The notes beneath the pieces were generated by a model that was given only the letters and a program-made list of their open reading frames with translations, was not told the DNA's origin and made no database searches. Of a DNA stretch of 64,000 nt, positions 26,486 to 35,938 are shown piece after piece (position 1 is the first letter of the stretch; each line of letters starts with the position of its first letter). Position numbers and translations under genes: made by a program. Source of the DNA: Trichococcus alkaliphilus (GTDB lineage Bacteria; Bacillota; Bacilli; Lactobacillales; Aerococcaceae); assembly GCF_003008695.1 (NCBI RefSeq), contig NZ_PXZT01000003.1:65439-129438 (forward strand), read 5' to 3'.

Positions 26486-28270
26486 ATGAGCAGAGAAGAA
26501 ATCAACCAAAAATTGGCGCTGCTGCCCGACTTGCCCGGTTGCTACATTATGCGGGACAAGGATGACGAAATCATCTACATCGGCAAGGCCAAAAATTTGA
26601 AGAACCGCGTGAAATCCTACTTTCACAGCAGGCACGAAGGCAAGACGCAGCTATTGGTCGAGGACATCGACCGTTTCGAAACGATCGTCACCAAAACGAA
26701 TAAAGAATCGCTGCTGCTGGAGATCAACCTGATCAAGCGTTACCAGCCCAAATACAACATCAAGCTGAAGCAAGGGACGATGTATCCTTATCTGAAGGTC
26801 ACGAACGAAAAGGATCCTCAGCTAATCATCACTTCGACGGTCGAAGATGACGGCGGCCTCTACTTCGGCCCCTATCCGCACGTCTACGCGGCGACTGAGA
26901 CGCAGGAGTTCATCCAGAAGATCTATCCGCTGCGCAAGTGCGCCAAGAATTCCAAGCGCGCCTGTCTCTATTACCATATGGGCCAATGCATCGGTTGTTG
27001 CGATCATGAGGTATCAAAAGAGGAATACGATGCCCAGATCAAACGGATTGCCGCTTTCCTGAACGGCGAAGTCAGGGACATCAAGAAGGATCTGCGGGAA
27101 AAAATGCACCGTGCCGCCGACATCCTGAATTTCGAACAGGCTGCCGATTACCGCGACCAGATCAGCTACATCGAGGCGACCGTCGAAAAACAAACGGTCA
27201 TGTCCCGCGACTACACGAACCGTGATGTCTTCGCCTTCCATATGGACAAAGGCTGGCTGTCGATCCAAGTCTTCCTGTTGCGTCAGTCCTCGATCATCAA
27301 ACGCGAAGCCGCCCTTTTCCCCTGCTACGATACGCCTGAGGAAGAGTTGGCTTCCTTCATTATGCAGTTCTATCAGGATCCCAATCACATCCTGCCGCAG
27401 GAAGTCCTCGTACCGAAAGGCGTCGACACGGAATTGCTGCAGGAAGCGCTGGGAACGAAAGTGCACACCCCTGTCCGCGGCAGCAAGCGCAGCATCCTTG
27501 AACTGGCGATCACGAACAGCGAACTGGCGCTGACTGAGAAGTTCATGCTGATCGAGCGCGACACCCACAAGACGGTCGGCGCCATCCAGGAACTTTCCGA
27601 GGCGCTTGGCATCGAATACTTGGAGATAATCGAGTCGTTCGACCATTCGAACATTCAGGGAACCAATCCGGTCTCGGCGATGGTCGTCTACAGGGACGGC
27701 AAGCCCGAACGCAAAAACTACCGGAAATACAAAGTCAAAACGGTCGAAGGCAGCAACGAATTCGCGACGACGCAGGAGGTCATCCGCCGCCGCTATAGCC
27801 GGCTGCTGCGCGAAGGACGCGCCATGCCGGATCTGATCCTGATGGACGGGGGCAAAGTCCAGGTGCATGCCGCCAAGGAAGTGCTGGAGGACGAGCTCGG
27901 ACTGGACATCCCGGTGGCGGGCATGGTCAAGGACACGAAGCACAAGACGTCCTCGCTCATCTTCGGCGAGAAGGATGAAATCGTGGAGCTCAGTCCGAAC
28001 AGCCAAGCCTTCCATCTCGTGCAGCGGATCCAGGAAGAGGTCCACCGCTTCGCAATCACCTTCCATCGCCAAGTGCGCGCCAAGAACAGCATCTCTTCGC
28101 AATTGGACGAGATCGAAGGCGTCGGACCGAAAACCCGCACGAAGATCCTGAAGCATTTCAAGACGATGAAGAACATCCGCGAAGCCAGTTACGAAGACCT
28201 CAAAGCGTTGGGCATCCCAGAAAAGACTGCATTGCTGATCAAGGAGGAACTCGGCGAACTGAACGATTGA
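26486..28270 (+). CDS. uvrC: Excinuclease ABC subunit C
   Basis: A 594-residue nucleotide-excision-repair nuclease that makes both incisions around UvrAB-marked damage. The GIY-YIG domain is at about 15-90 (GCYIMRDKDDEIIYIGKAKNLKNRVKSYF region), with a Cys-rich segment CAKNSKRACLYYHMGQCIGCC after it. The UVR motif is near 205-235, the RNaseH-like endonuclease domain in the C-terminal half (LILMDGGKVQVHAA), and a terminal helix-hairpin-helix (IEGVGPKTRTKIL). AAAGGA is 9 bases before the ATG at 26486, and the frame is open further upstream without family similarity. Confidence 0.96.
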   Translation: MSREEINQKLALLPDLPGCYIMRDKDDEIIYIGKAKNLKNRVKSYFHSRHEGKTQLLVEDIDRFETIVTKTNKESLLLEINLIKRYQPKYNIKLKQGTMYPYLKVTNEKDPQLIITSTVEDDGGLYFGPYPHVYAATETQEFIQKIYPLRKCAKNSKRACLYYHMGQCIGCCDHEVSKEEYDAQIKRIAAFLNGEVRDIKKDLREKMHRAADILNFEQAADYRDQISYIEATVEKQTVMSRDYTNRDVFAFHMDKGWLSIQVFLLRQSSIIKREAALFPCYDTPEEELASFIMQFYQDPNHILPQEVLVPKGVDTELLQEALGTKVHTPVRGSKRSILELAITNSELALTEKFMLIERDTHKTVGAIQELSEALGIEYLEIIESFDHSNIQGTNPVSAMVVYRDGKPERKNYRKYKVKTVEGSNEFATTQEVIRRRYSRLLREGRAMPDLILMDGGKVQVHAAKEVLEDELGLDIPVAGMVKDTKHKTSSLIFGEKDEIVELSPNSQAFHLVQRIQEEVHRFAITFHRQVRAKNSISSQLDEIEGVGPKTRTKILKHFKTMKNIREASYEDLKALGIPEKTALLIKEELGELND

Positions 28271-28357
28271 GCCTTTGTTCCGGCATCCACTTCGAACACA
28301 CTTCGTTCCACTTCATGAAGCTGTAGCGCTGAAATTTTCTAAATGGACGAAACGTGC

Positions 28358-28363
28358 TATACT
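28358..28363 (+). promoter_or_regulatory. degV -10 element
   Basis: An extended -10, TGC-TATACT, lies about 57 bases upstream of the degV start. The -35 region (TTTTCT, 17 bp upstream) is poor. A small hairpin CACGG/CCGTG follows at about 28376-28391. Confidence 0.4.
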
Positions 28364-28420
28364 GTAGAGTAGTCCACGGAATATCCCGTGATAGAACTCG
28401 CGCTAGAGGAGGCGTTTATT

Positions 28421-29272
28421 ATGAAAATATTTACCGATAGTGCTTGTGATCTGGCTTATGCCTATCTGCAGGAGAATGATGTGGAAGTCTTCCCGTTGAC
28501 CACTTTGCTGGATACCGGCGAATACGAAGACATGATCGAAATCCAAGCCGACAAAGTCTATGAAATGATCGCGCGCGGCGGTAACCCGAAAACGAGCCAA
28601 GTGTCCCTGGAAAAATTCCTTTCCGGTTTCCGGAAAGCGGCCGAAGCCGGCGAATCGGGCATCTACATTTCCCTTTCCGCCAAGCTGTCCGGCACCTACC
28701 AAGCGGCCAACTTGGCTTACCAGCAACTGCAAGAGGAGTTCCCAGACTTCGATCTGCGGTTGGTCGACTCAATGAGCGCCTCCGTCGGTGAAGGCTTGTC
28801 CGTCGTCGAAGCGATTGAAATGCGCGAGGCCGGTTTTACTTTGGATGAGATCGAATCGCGTGTCCGTTTCACGGCTTCCAACGTCGTGTCTCTGTTTACG
28901 GTCAAGGATCTGAATTATCTTGCCGAAGGCGGCCGACTTTCGAAATCCAGCGCCTTTTTTGGGGGATTACTGAATATCCAACCTTTGCTTGAAGTGGTGA
29001 ACGGCGAACTGATCCCCGTCGAAAAACTGCGCGGACGCAAAAAAGTCATGAACCGGATGTATGAACGCTTGCGCGATGAAGCGGATATGATCCAGGAACA
29101 AAACGTCTTCCTTTGCCATAGCGACGATCCCGAAGCCATAGAGGAAATGCGTCAATACATCGAAGATCATTTCCATCCGCGCCGCATCTATGTGAACACG
29201 ATCGGTTCCACGATCAGCTCGCATACCGGCCTAGGAACGCTGGGATTGTTCTTCCTGAAGAAATACGAATGA
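28421..29272 (+). CDS. DegV-family fatty-acid-binding protein
   Basis: A 283-residue two-domain DegV (EDD fold) protein. The N-terminal domain begins KIFTDSACDLAYAYL. The TSQVSLEKF segment and the IYISLSAKLSGTYQAA motif line the acyl-chain site, and the C-terminal domain has GGRLSKSSAFFGGLLNIQPLL. Members bind fatty acids, and some (FakB) present exogenous fatty acid to FakA kinase for phospholipid synthesis. No fakA is nearby. AGAGGAGG precedes the ATG at 28421 by 8 bases. Confidence 0.92.
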   Translation: MKIFTDSACDLAYAYLQENDVEVFPLTTLLDTGEYEDMIEIQADKVYEMIARGGNPKTSQVSLEKFLSGFRKAAEAGESGIYISLSAKLSGTYQAANLAYQQLQEEFPDFDLRLVDSMSASVGEGLSVVEAIEMREAGFTLDEIESRVRFTASNVVSLFTVKDLNYLAEGGRLSKSSAFFGGLLNIQPLLEVVNGELIPVEKLRGRKKVMNRMYERLRDEADMIQEQNVFLCHSDDPEAIEEMRQYIEDHFHPRRIYVNTIGSTISSHTGLGTLGLFFLKKYE

Positions 29273-29284
29273 CAGCATTTATAC

Positions 29285-29338
29285 AAAAAAATAGTGAGGC
29301 GGAGAATCCGATTCGGATTTCCCGCCCCACTATTTTTT
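29285..29338. terminator. Bidirectional terminator degV/AbrB-type gene
   Basis: AAAAAATAGTG-GGCGG-GAATCCG pairs with CGGATT-CCGCC-CACTATTTTTT. It is symmetrical between two convergent genes. Confidence 0.92.
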
Positions 29339-29340
29339 GC

Positions 29341-29844
29341 TTACTTGTTGATATACGTGCTGATGATCCTGACAAAAATCGGCATCAACAGAATGACCGA
29401 GAACAGCCGGACGAGGTGAATGGAGGAGACGATAATCGTGTCCGCTTCGAAGGCCGCCGCCAAGATGGTCATGTCCGTCAATCCACCCGGGGAGGTCCCC
29501 AGCAAGGCCGTGATCAGATCGATTCCGGCCACTTTATGCAGGATGTAGCCTGCAATCACTCCGACGGTCAACAAAATCAGTACGGAAGTGACGGCAGGGA
29601 AAAACACCTGCTTCATTTCAGCCAAGCTGCTTTTCGTGAAGTTCATGCCGATAGTACCGCCGATGATGATCTGGCCGATGATCTTCAGATTGGCCGGCAT
29701 GTAGCCCATCTGCGAAAAATAATTGTAGATGGCGACTGCGACCAGCGAGCCAATCATCCCCCCAGCGGGAACACGAAATCGGATCCCTGCCCAACCACCG
29801 ATGAATGCCACGATCAATGTACCCAATAGTTTCCCAAAATTCAT
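29341..29844 (-). CDS. Half-size AbrB-family membrane protein
   Basis: A 167-residue, five-helix membrane protein of the AbrB (ammonia monooxygenase-like, unrelated to the DNA-binding AbrB) family. It has GGWAGIRFRVPAGGMIGSL near the start and LGTSPGGLTDMTILAAAFEAD in the second half, both hallmarks of the AbrB duplicated domain. Typical members have about 340-380 residues with two such domains; this one has a single copy. It might assemble as a dimer or need a separately encoded half. AAGGGAG precedes the ATG at 29844 by 9 bases. The function is unknown. Confidence 0.82.
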   Translation of the reverse strand: MNFGKLLGTLIVAFIGGWAGIRFRVPAGGMIGSLVAVAIYNYFSQMGYMPANLKIIGQIIIGGTIGMNFTKSSLAEMKQVFFPAVTSVLILLTVGVIAGYILHKVAGIDLITALLGTSPGGLTDMTILAAAFEADTIIVSSIHLVRLFSVILLMPIFVRIISTYINK

Positions 29845-29974
29845 ATATTTATGCTCCCTTATGTCAGAATGACCCTCTCTCCTCATTTTCGACTTTCTGC
29901 CGAAATAGTCAAGTTCATTTCCGCGCAAAAAGAGGAACACCATGTTCTTTCGATGTTCCTCTCAGCTTTTCTTC

Positions 29975-31975
29975 TCATTCGTATTTCTTTTTCTTGGGCG
30001 GCGGGAACGGCAAGATGATGCCTTGGCCCTGTTCAGTCGGCTGCGCCTGGAAAAAGGTGCGTTTCAGGACAATGGTGATTTTCGGGCGTTCCATCTCGAC
30101 TGTCGGCGATTCGAGGATTGCGTATAGACGCTCCTCGGCATCGAGCAGACTGGCCAGGACGGGATTCTCCGAGCGCGGCACATAACCCAACATATAGCCG
30201 GCTTGCGTCGCAACGGCGATGGCATTCGCGTCATAAGCATTATCGGCCTCCCGGACGAGCTGCAGCAGGTCCCCCGGTTTCAGGAAATCGGCGACTCCGC
30301 TCAGCTCATGGAACTGCGTGCCGGCGATATACGTATGCAGCAATTCCTTGTCGGTATGGGCATGGCTCAAAGGCGGCTGCTTTATCTTCAAATAACGGTT
30401 TTCTTTTTGGTTCTTCAGATTTTCCGGCTGCAACAGTCTGTCGATTTGCCGCTTCAGTTTGATGTTCGGCTCCTTTTCAAGCGCAATCTGGAGTTCGGAT
30501 TCCACTTGGTCTGACCATTTTTTTCTGTGCTGTTGTAGCACCTGCACTGCCTTTTTGCGCACGCCGGCATGACGGTAATGGATACCGCGGATGCACCAGG
30601 CTTCATTGTATTTGCGTTTCTCGCTCATCACTTCGAACAGGCGCAGCAACCATTCGTCGGCGCGCATCAGGTCCGTAACGCTGGGATTTTCCGGCTCTTC
30701 GGTTTCCAGAGGGAGCATGTAGAGATCCGGGTTCAGGATCGCTTCCAGGTATTCGCAGACATCGTCGAAATAGAATTCGGGATTGATTTTCAGGAAGAAA
30801 TCGAGCATGTTGAATCCCAACGGTTGCCTACTCAGCACTTCCATGAAAGCCGGAAAATCGGGATGCATGTTCAGATAGACGAGCACTTTCATGATCAGGT
30901 TATCCGATTCATTCGGGGCGGAAATTTCTTGATAGACGATGTGGCGCCATTTTGGCTGGTGCAAGAAACTTTCGACTTTATGCACCAGCTTTTCGTAGCG
31001 GGCGATGCGGGTATCCCACATTGTTTTGGTGCGGCGGTATTTCGTTTCATTTTGACTGATGAAGTCGTAATCCTGTTGCCAATAATCGACTACCTGATAC
31101 CAGATGCTGACGAGCGCCCCCAGATCGATGAAGCTTGTCGCATAGTCACGCTTATCGATGAACTTATAGAGGAAATCCAGCTGGGTATCGATGGTCACGC
31201 TATCATTGTTGTAATCGGCATAACAGATCAGGTAAGCGAAATCCGTGAAATTGGCGGCCGTGATCTCCGTCTTTTTGAAATAGGCGCGCATATCCGTTTT
31301 CTGGATGCAAAGATTGGCATAGATGTTGGCGAGGAAATCGCTCTTGATGCCTTCATGCATCATCCAGTGCTGCTGTTCCCACCTGACCGGCTTCAGCAAG
31401 AACATGGCTGCCAGCTTCCCGTAACCGACCGTGTGCTTGGCCAGTTCAAAGATGAAATTGTTCTGCAAAGGGAAAATGAACTGGATGCTCTCGAGCACAT
31501 ACAAGGTATACTCGCTGTGGTAACCCAGTGTGCGCATGATCTGTTTGGTCGTATCATACGGAAAGAAGCCCAAAAGGATGATGCCCAATTTTACCTGTTC
31601 CGGATCGGTACCGCTGCGTGCGAGCCGCATTCCGAGGTGATAAAGACGCTCCCTCGCTCCTGATTCCGCTTCCAAAGTAATGCGCACCCTTTCGCGCAAT
31701 TCCAGGAAATAACTGCAGATCGGATAATGCTCCAGAAAATGGTGCAGGACAGGATCTGTCAGGATCGCTTCTTCTTTGTTGACGAGGTCCTTGAGGATGC
31801 CGCAGCACTCCTTCGCCAAGTCCTCTTTCCGCCAAAAAGGGATCCCTTCAGATGCGAGTACATATAGCACATCTTTTTGCCCAGCCGTCCGCTCATCCTG
31901 GAATCGATAAGGCAGGCCAGGCTGTTCGTCCCGCAGCCGGCAAATCGTATCGAAAATGCTCTGGTTATTCTCCAA
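29975..31975 (-). CDS. Large helical protein with C-terminal HIRAN domain
   Basis: A 666-residue protein. Residues 1 to about 540 are predominantly helical, with no catalytic motif I can recognise; repeated helix pairs could be HEAT-like. A HIRAN domain occupies about 547-637 (YIAGTQFHELSGVADFLKPGDLL, then NAYDANAIAV and LGYVPRSENPVLASLL). It ends in a Pro/Lys tail. HIRAN domains recognise DNA 3' ends in SNF2-type remodellers such as HLTF. Here the domain is attached to neither helicase nor nuclease. TTG 31975 is the start, with AAGAAGGG 7 bases upstream. No operon partner. Confidence 0.8.
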   Translation of the reverse strand: MENNQSIFDTICRLRDEQPGLPYRFQDERTAGQKDVLYVLASEGIPFWRKEDLAKECCGILKDLVNKEEAILTDPVLHHFLEHYPICSYFLELRERVRITLEAESGARERLYHLGMRLARSGTDPEQVKLGIILLGFFPYDTTKQIMRTLGYHSEYTLYVLESIQFIFPLQNNFIFELAKHTVGYGKLAAMFLLKPVRWEQQHWMMHEGIKSDFLANIYANLCIQKTDMRAYFKKTEITAANFTDFAYLICYADYNNDSVTIDTQLDFLYKFIDKRDYATSFIDLGALVSIWYQVVDYWQQDYDFISQNETKYRRTKTMWDTRIARYEKLVHKVESFLHQPKWRHIVYQEISAPNESDNLIMKVLVYLNMHPDFPAFMEVLSRQPLGFNMLDFFLKINPEFYFDDVCEYLEAILNPDLYMLPLETEEPENPSVTDLMRADEWLLRLFEVMSEKRKYNEAWCIRGIHYRHAGVRKKAVQVLQQHRKKWSDQVESELQIALEKEPNIKLKRQIDRLLQPENLKNQKENRYLKIKQPPLSHAHTDKELLHTYIAGTQFHELSGVADFLKPGDLLQLVREADNAYDANAIAVATQAGYMLGYVPRSENPVLASLLDAEERLYAILESPTVEMERPKITIVLKRTFFQAQPTEQGQGIILPFPPPKKKKYE

Positions 31976-32097
31976 TTGGCAACCCTTCTTTCCCGTTGAC
32001 TCCGATGCTCTCTTTCTTCAATATTACCATATATTATTGGGTGTCACTATGTTAGTTTTAAAAATTATTAAATTAACGTGAGCAAAATGCGCAAAAA

Positions 32098-32119
32098 AAC
32101 TCCCCGGTTAAAGGGAGTT
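32098..32119 (-). terminator. Terminator after alcohol dehydrogenase
   Basis: AACTCCC/GGGAGTT stem with 8-base loop. The A-run at 32093-32099 provides the T-run on the - strand. Confidence 0.75.
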
Positions 32120-32139
32120 CATGCAGGATAAACATAATT

Positions 32140-33339
32140 TTAAAGCGCCGCTGTGTAAACAGCTCTAGCATCCTCGGTAGTGAAGTCGCCGCGCTCGGAA
32201 ATGTTCTCTTTCTTGTGGCGGACAAGTGCTTCCACAAGACCCGGAATGTCGGTTTCATCCAGCTCGACATCGGAGAAGCGGATCGGTGCGCCAAGACTGG
32301 CAAAGAAGTCTTCGGTCTTTTTGATCGCCAAATCGATTTTTTCTTCATCACTAGTCAGGCCGGAGTCCGCGCGGATATCCCACACGCGTTCCGCATATTG
32401 AAGCAGTTTGTCCCATTTCTGCTGCTTGCGGACTTTCATCATGGCCGGAAGGACGATCGATAAAGTACGGGCATGGTCGATTCCGAATGCCAACGTCATT
32501 TCATGGCCCAGTTGATGCGTCGCCCAGTCCTGGGGAACACCTGGAGAAATGAAACGATTCAGCGCATTCGTCGCTGTCCACATGAAATTGGCGCGGGTCG
32601 CATAGTCGTGGTTGTCCTCATCGACTACGTCCGGGCCGATTTCGATCAATGTCTGCAGCAGCCCTTCCGCCCAACGGTCCTGTACTTTTGCGTCAATCGG
32701 ATACGTCAGATAAGCTTCCATAACATGGATGAAGGAATCAATGACACCGTTGGCCAGTTGGCGTTTCGGTAACGTGTAAGTCGCTTCCGGTTCCAAAATG
32801 GAAAATTGTGGATAAGTATGTGGACTGGCGAAACTGATCTTCGCTTGCTTTTCCACAAAGGTGACAACCGAATTGTTGTTCATTTCCGATGCCGTGGCCG
32901 GCAGCGTCAAAACAGTTCCGAAAGGCAGAGCTTTTGTGACCGGCAAGCCTTTGCCTACGCCGCTGCCGAACATATCAACAGGATCGCCATCGAACACCGC
33001 ACCTGCCGCAACGAATTTCACGCCGTCGATAACGCTGCCGCCGCCGACTGCCAATAAGTAGTCGTAGCCTTCTGCTTTGATTTTTCCGACTGCTTGAATC
33101 AGCGTTTCGTAGGTCGGATTCGCCTCGATGCCGCCGAATTCAGCCCATTCGCGGTTGCCCAAGGCTCCGACTACGCGATCGAAGGTCCCAAATTTCTTGA
33201 CGCTGCCGCCGCCGTACAAAATCAATACTTTCGCGTCCTGCGGAATCAGGCCGTCGATACGCTTGATCTGGTCCTTGCCGAAAACTATTTTTGTCGGATT
33301 TTGAAACTCAAAATTACGGATTCCGTTTTCCAATCTCAT
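32140..33339 (-). CDS. Iron-containing alcohol dehydrogenase (YqhD/butanol dehydrogenase type)
   Basis: A 399-residue NAD(P)H-dependent enzyme reducing aldehydes to alcohols. It has the dinucleotide-binding GGGSVIDGVKFVA loop. Metal-ligand motifs are GVIDSFIHVMEAYLT (Asp and His) and THQLGHEMTLAFGIDHARTLSIV (two His), as in YqhD and clostridial BDH. The ATG at 33339 is chosen, with GTG 33342 an alternative; the ribosome-binding site is weak (AGTGAG). A likely role is disposal of reducing power in fermentation or aldehyde detoxification. Alone between a terminator and the GC-rich block at 33360. Confidence 0.92.
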   Translation of the reverse strand: MRLENGIRNFEFQNPTKIVFGKDQIKRIDGLIPQDAKVLILYGGGSVKKFGTFDRVVGALGNREWAEFGGIEANPTYETLIQAVGKIKAEGYDYLLAVGGGSVIDGVKFVAAGAVFDGDPVDMFGSGVGKGLPVTKALPFGTVLTLPATASEMNNNSVVTFVEKQAKISFASPHTYPQFSILEPEATYTLPKRQLANGVIDSFIHVMEAYLTYPIDAKVQDRWAEGLLQTLIEIGPDVVDEDNHDYATRANFMWTATNALNRFISPGVPQDWATHQLGHEMTLAFGIDHARTLSIVLPAMMKVRKQQKWDKLLQYAERVWDIRADSGLTSDEEKIDLAIKKTEDFFASLGAPIRFSDVELDETDIPGLVEALVRHKKENISERGDFTTEDARAVYTAAL

Positions 33340-33359
33340 CACTCACTTTTCGTATGTTA

Positions 33360-33617
33360 TTTTTTCATTGTAGCACAGCCTTGCGGATAAACCGCTTGGG
33401 ACGCTTCGGTAGGCGCAGCCGCTAGCGTCGGCTTGCCTGAACTCCGGGGAACAGGGCTCTCGCCGAAGGACAGAAGCCCCGTTACGGCCCCAACTCCGAT
33501 GAGGACAGCCTTCCCGGAGTTCAGCCTGTTTTGCTTCATCCAACTTCGGTGAGCTATACGCTCATCGGAGCTGACACCCGTTTGCAACGCGGTGCTCCGG
33601 CGGACGCCTGAGCTGAC
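33360..33617. repeat. GC-rich intergenic block related to the 181-bp repeats
   Basis: A non-coding stretch of about 250 bp rich in CTCCGG/CCGGAG elements. It shares phrases with the block at 1866-2403, for example CTCCGGGGA followed by GGGCT, and CTCTCGCCG...GAAGCCCCGT...CGGCC, in the same order. Several short inverted repeats are present (for example GATGAGCG-like arms around 33550-33572). No reading frame looks coding. Confidence 0.6.
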
Positions 33618-33642
33618 AAAAAAAGGGGCCGCTAGCGGCCCC
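33618..33642 (-). terminator. Terminator after Zn/Cd ATPase
   Basis: The palindrome GGGGCCGCTAGCGGCCCC (33625-33642) is adjoined by a run of seven A, giving a T-run for - strand transcription. Confidence 0.85.
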
Positions 33643-33654
33643 ACATACTAACAA

Positions 33655-35871
33655 TCATTTTTTCAGGATACGGATACTGTTGAGGACAGCCAACACGGTC
33701 ACGCCGACATCGGCGAAGACGGCTTCCCACATCGTGGCGACGCCGAACGCACCGAGAATCAGGAACACCCCTTTGACTGCCATGGCGAAAATGATGTTCT
33801 GCCAGACGATTTTGCGTGTTTCCTTCGCCACATCCATTGCGGTCAAAATCTTGGATGGCTGATCGTCCATGATGACGATATCCGCAGCTTCGATGGCGGC
33901 GTCGGATCCCAATCCGCCCATCGCCATCCCGATATCGGAACGGGCCAGCACCGGAGTATCATTGATGCCGTCGCCAACGAAGATGACTTTTTCGCCTTTT
34001 CGTTTGCTTGCCAACACTTCCTCCAGCTTTGTCACTTTGTCCTGCGGAAGCAATTCCGCATGGACTTCATCGATGCCGATTTCTTTGGCGACCGCTTCAC
34101 CAACCGCACGTGAATCCCCGGTCAGCATGATGGTGCGGATGCCTCTCGCCTTCAAGCCGGTGATTGTGGCTTTCGCATCAGCTTTGATGGCATCAGCGAT
34201 CAGGATGTATCCTGCATATTGTTTATCCACAGCGATATACACAACCGTCCCGGTTTCATGAGCCGGCGTATGGATGATGCCGAATTTCTCCATCATTTTG
34301 GCATTGCCGACCAGGATTTCTTGCCCATCGACGACGACCTGCAAACCGTGACCTGGGATATCATTTGTCGTGGCAATCCGGTCTTCAGCTATTGGTTTTC
34401 CGTATGCTTCCTTGATGGAATCGGCAATCGGATGGCTGGAATGCAGTTCTGCATAGGCCGCCAGTTCCAGCAAAAGATCCTCCGTCAGATCGCCGGCGCT
34501 TTCGATCTGGGTTACGGCGAATTTGCCTTCCGTCAAGGTACCGGTCTTGTCCATCACAACCGTTTTGACATCATTCAGGCCTTCGAGGAAGTTGCTGCCT
34601 TTGACGAGGATGCCTTGGCGCGAGGCTGATCCGATGCCGCCGAAGAAGCCGACAGGAATCGAAACGACCAAAGCGCACGGACACGAGATGACCAGAAAAA
34701 TGCTGGCCCGGTAGAGCCATTCATTGAAGCTTTCGCCCGGGATGACGAGCGGCGGCACGACCGCCAGCAAAACGGCTGCGATGACGACAACCGGTGTGTA
34801 ATAGCGGGCAAATTTGGTGATGAAGTTTTCCGTCGGCGCTTTCCGGCCGCTGGCATTCTGCACCAAATCCAAAATTTTTACGACGGTGGACTCAGCAAAC
34901 GGCTTTTCGACAACTACTTCGATGACGCCGTTCTTGTTGATGAACCCGCTCAAAATATTGTCGCCGACTTTGATGCCACGCGGAACCGATTCGCCTGTCA
35001 AAGCTGAGGTATCGACTGCGGAGGTACCGCTCACGACTTTCCCGTCCAACGGCACTTTTTCGCCGGGCCGGATCAGGATGATGTCGCCGATTTTGACGGT
35101 TTCCGGAGCGACTTTCTCGATGCCGGCAGCTGTCTTCACGTTTGCGTAATCAGGGCGGATGTCCATCAGTTCGGCGATGGAGCGGCGGGATTTGTCGACG
35201 GCGATGTCCTGGAACAGTTCCCCCAGCTGATAAAACAGCATGACCGCCACCGCTTCCGGATACTCCTGAATGTAGAAAGCGCTCAGGGTTGCTATCGTCA
35301 TCAGGAAGTTTTCGTCGAACAGCTGACCGTTCTTGATGTTCAGGAGCGCGCTCCAAACGATGTCGTAGCCCGCAACCAAGTACGCGGTCACAAACAATGC
35401 CAACGAAACAGTTCCGCTGACCGGTGCGAAGATCGCCGCCAACAAAATCCCAAAGCCGACGATCAGGCGGATGAAGGATTTCCGGATTTCATCCTTGTCG
35501 CCTTCGCCGTGCGCATGCGTGTGTTCATGTGCAGCATTATGGTCGTGATGTTCGTGGCCATTTTCTGTGGATGTCGCTTCAGCCGCTTGGGCCGCTACTA
35601 TCGGAAATCCATCCACTCCGATCGATTCACCGCTTTTTTTCAGAGTCGGATGGATATCCGGTTCAAGTATACTGAGTTTTTGTTTCACTTTCGGTAAAAT
35701 ATCCGCCTCTTGATCCCCTTCGATTTCGATCCGCAAAGTCTTCGTCATGAAGTTCACGTTGCTTTCCAGGATCCCTTCTATTTTCGCGATGCCGGTCTCA
35801 ACCTTGTTGGCGCAATTGGCGCAATCCAATTCGTCCAAATACCATTCGATCTGCTTCACTTTCTCAGACAT
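33655..35871 (-). CDS. Heavy-metal P1B-type ATPase (Zn2+/Cd2+/Pb2+ exporter)
   Basis: A 738-residue exporter. An N-terminal HMA domain has the metal motif CANC (Cys17, Cys20). A His-rich linker at about 108-125 (HEHHDHNAAHEHTHAH) follows. The eight-helix core has the CPC metal site in ISCPCALVV, the phosphorylation loop DKTGTLTEG, the TGES actuator loop and GDGINDTPVLARSDIG. The CPC plus HMA pattern with His linker fits ZntA/CadA. AAGGAG is 8 bases before the ATG at 35871. Transcription starts at the consensus promoter at 35966-35994, with an ArsR-type operator just downstream, so induction by Zn or Cd is expected. Confidence 0.95.
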   Translation of the reverse strand: MSEKVKQIEWYLDELDCANCANKVETGIAKIEGILESNVNFMTKTLRIEIEGDQEADILPKVKQKLSILEPDIHPTLKKSGESIGVDGFPIVAAQAAEATSTENGHEHHDHNAAHEHTHAHGEGDKDEIRKSFIRLIVGFGILLAAIFAPVSGTVSLALFVTAYLVAGYDIVWSALLNIKNGQLFDENFLMTIATLSAFYIQEYPEAVAVMLFYQLGELFQDIAVDKSRRSIAELMDIRPDYANVKTAAGIEKVAPETVKIGDIILIRPGEKVPLDGKVVSGTSAVDTSALTGESVPRGIKVGDNILSGFINKNGVIEVVVEKPFAESTVVKILDLVQNASGRKAPTENFITKFARYYTPVVVIAAVLLAVVPPLVIPGESFNEWLYRASIFLVISCPCALVVSIPVGFFGGIGSASRQGILVKGSNFLEGLNDVKTVVMDKTGTLTEGKFAVTQIESAGDLTEDLLLELAAYAELHSSHPIADSIKEAYGKPIAEDRIATTNDIPGHGLQVVVDGQEILVGNAKMMEKFGIIHTPAHETGTVVYIAVDKQYAGYILIADAIKADAKATITGLKARGIRTIMLTGDSRAVGEAVAKEIGIDEVHAELLPQDKVTKLEEVLASKRKGEKVIFVGDGINDTPVLARSDIGMAMGGLGSDAAIEAADIVIMDDQPSKILTAMDVAKETRKIVWQNIIFAMAVKGVFLILGAFGVATMWEAVFADVGVTVLAVLNSIRILKK

Positions 35872-35938
35872 ATCTACCACTCCTTAACTATATGCATTCG
35901 GATTATTTATCCGAAAACGGAATGATTCCGCATTACAT

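Noticed and set aside
27014-28156. A 380-codon - strand frame inside uvrC
   Set aside because: Shadow of uvrC, whose motifs from GIY-YIG to HhH are intact on the + strand.
30569-31663. A 364-codon + strand frame opposite the HIRAN-domain gene
   Set aside because: The - strand translation carries a recognisable HIRAN domain and a ribosome-binding site; the + frame has neither.
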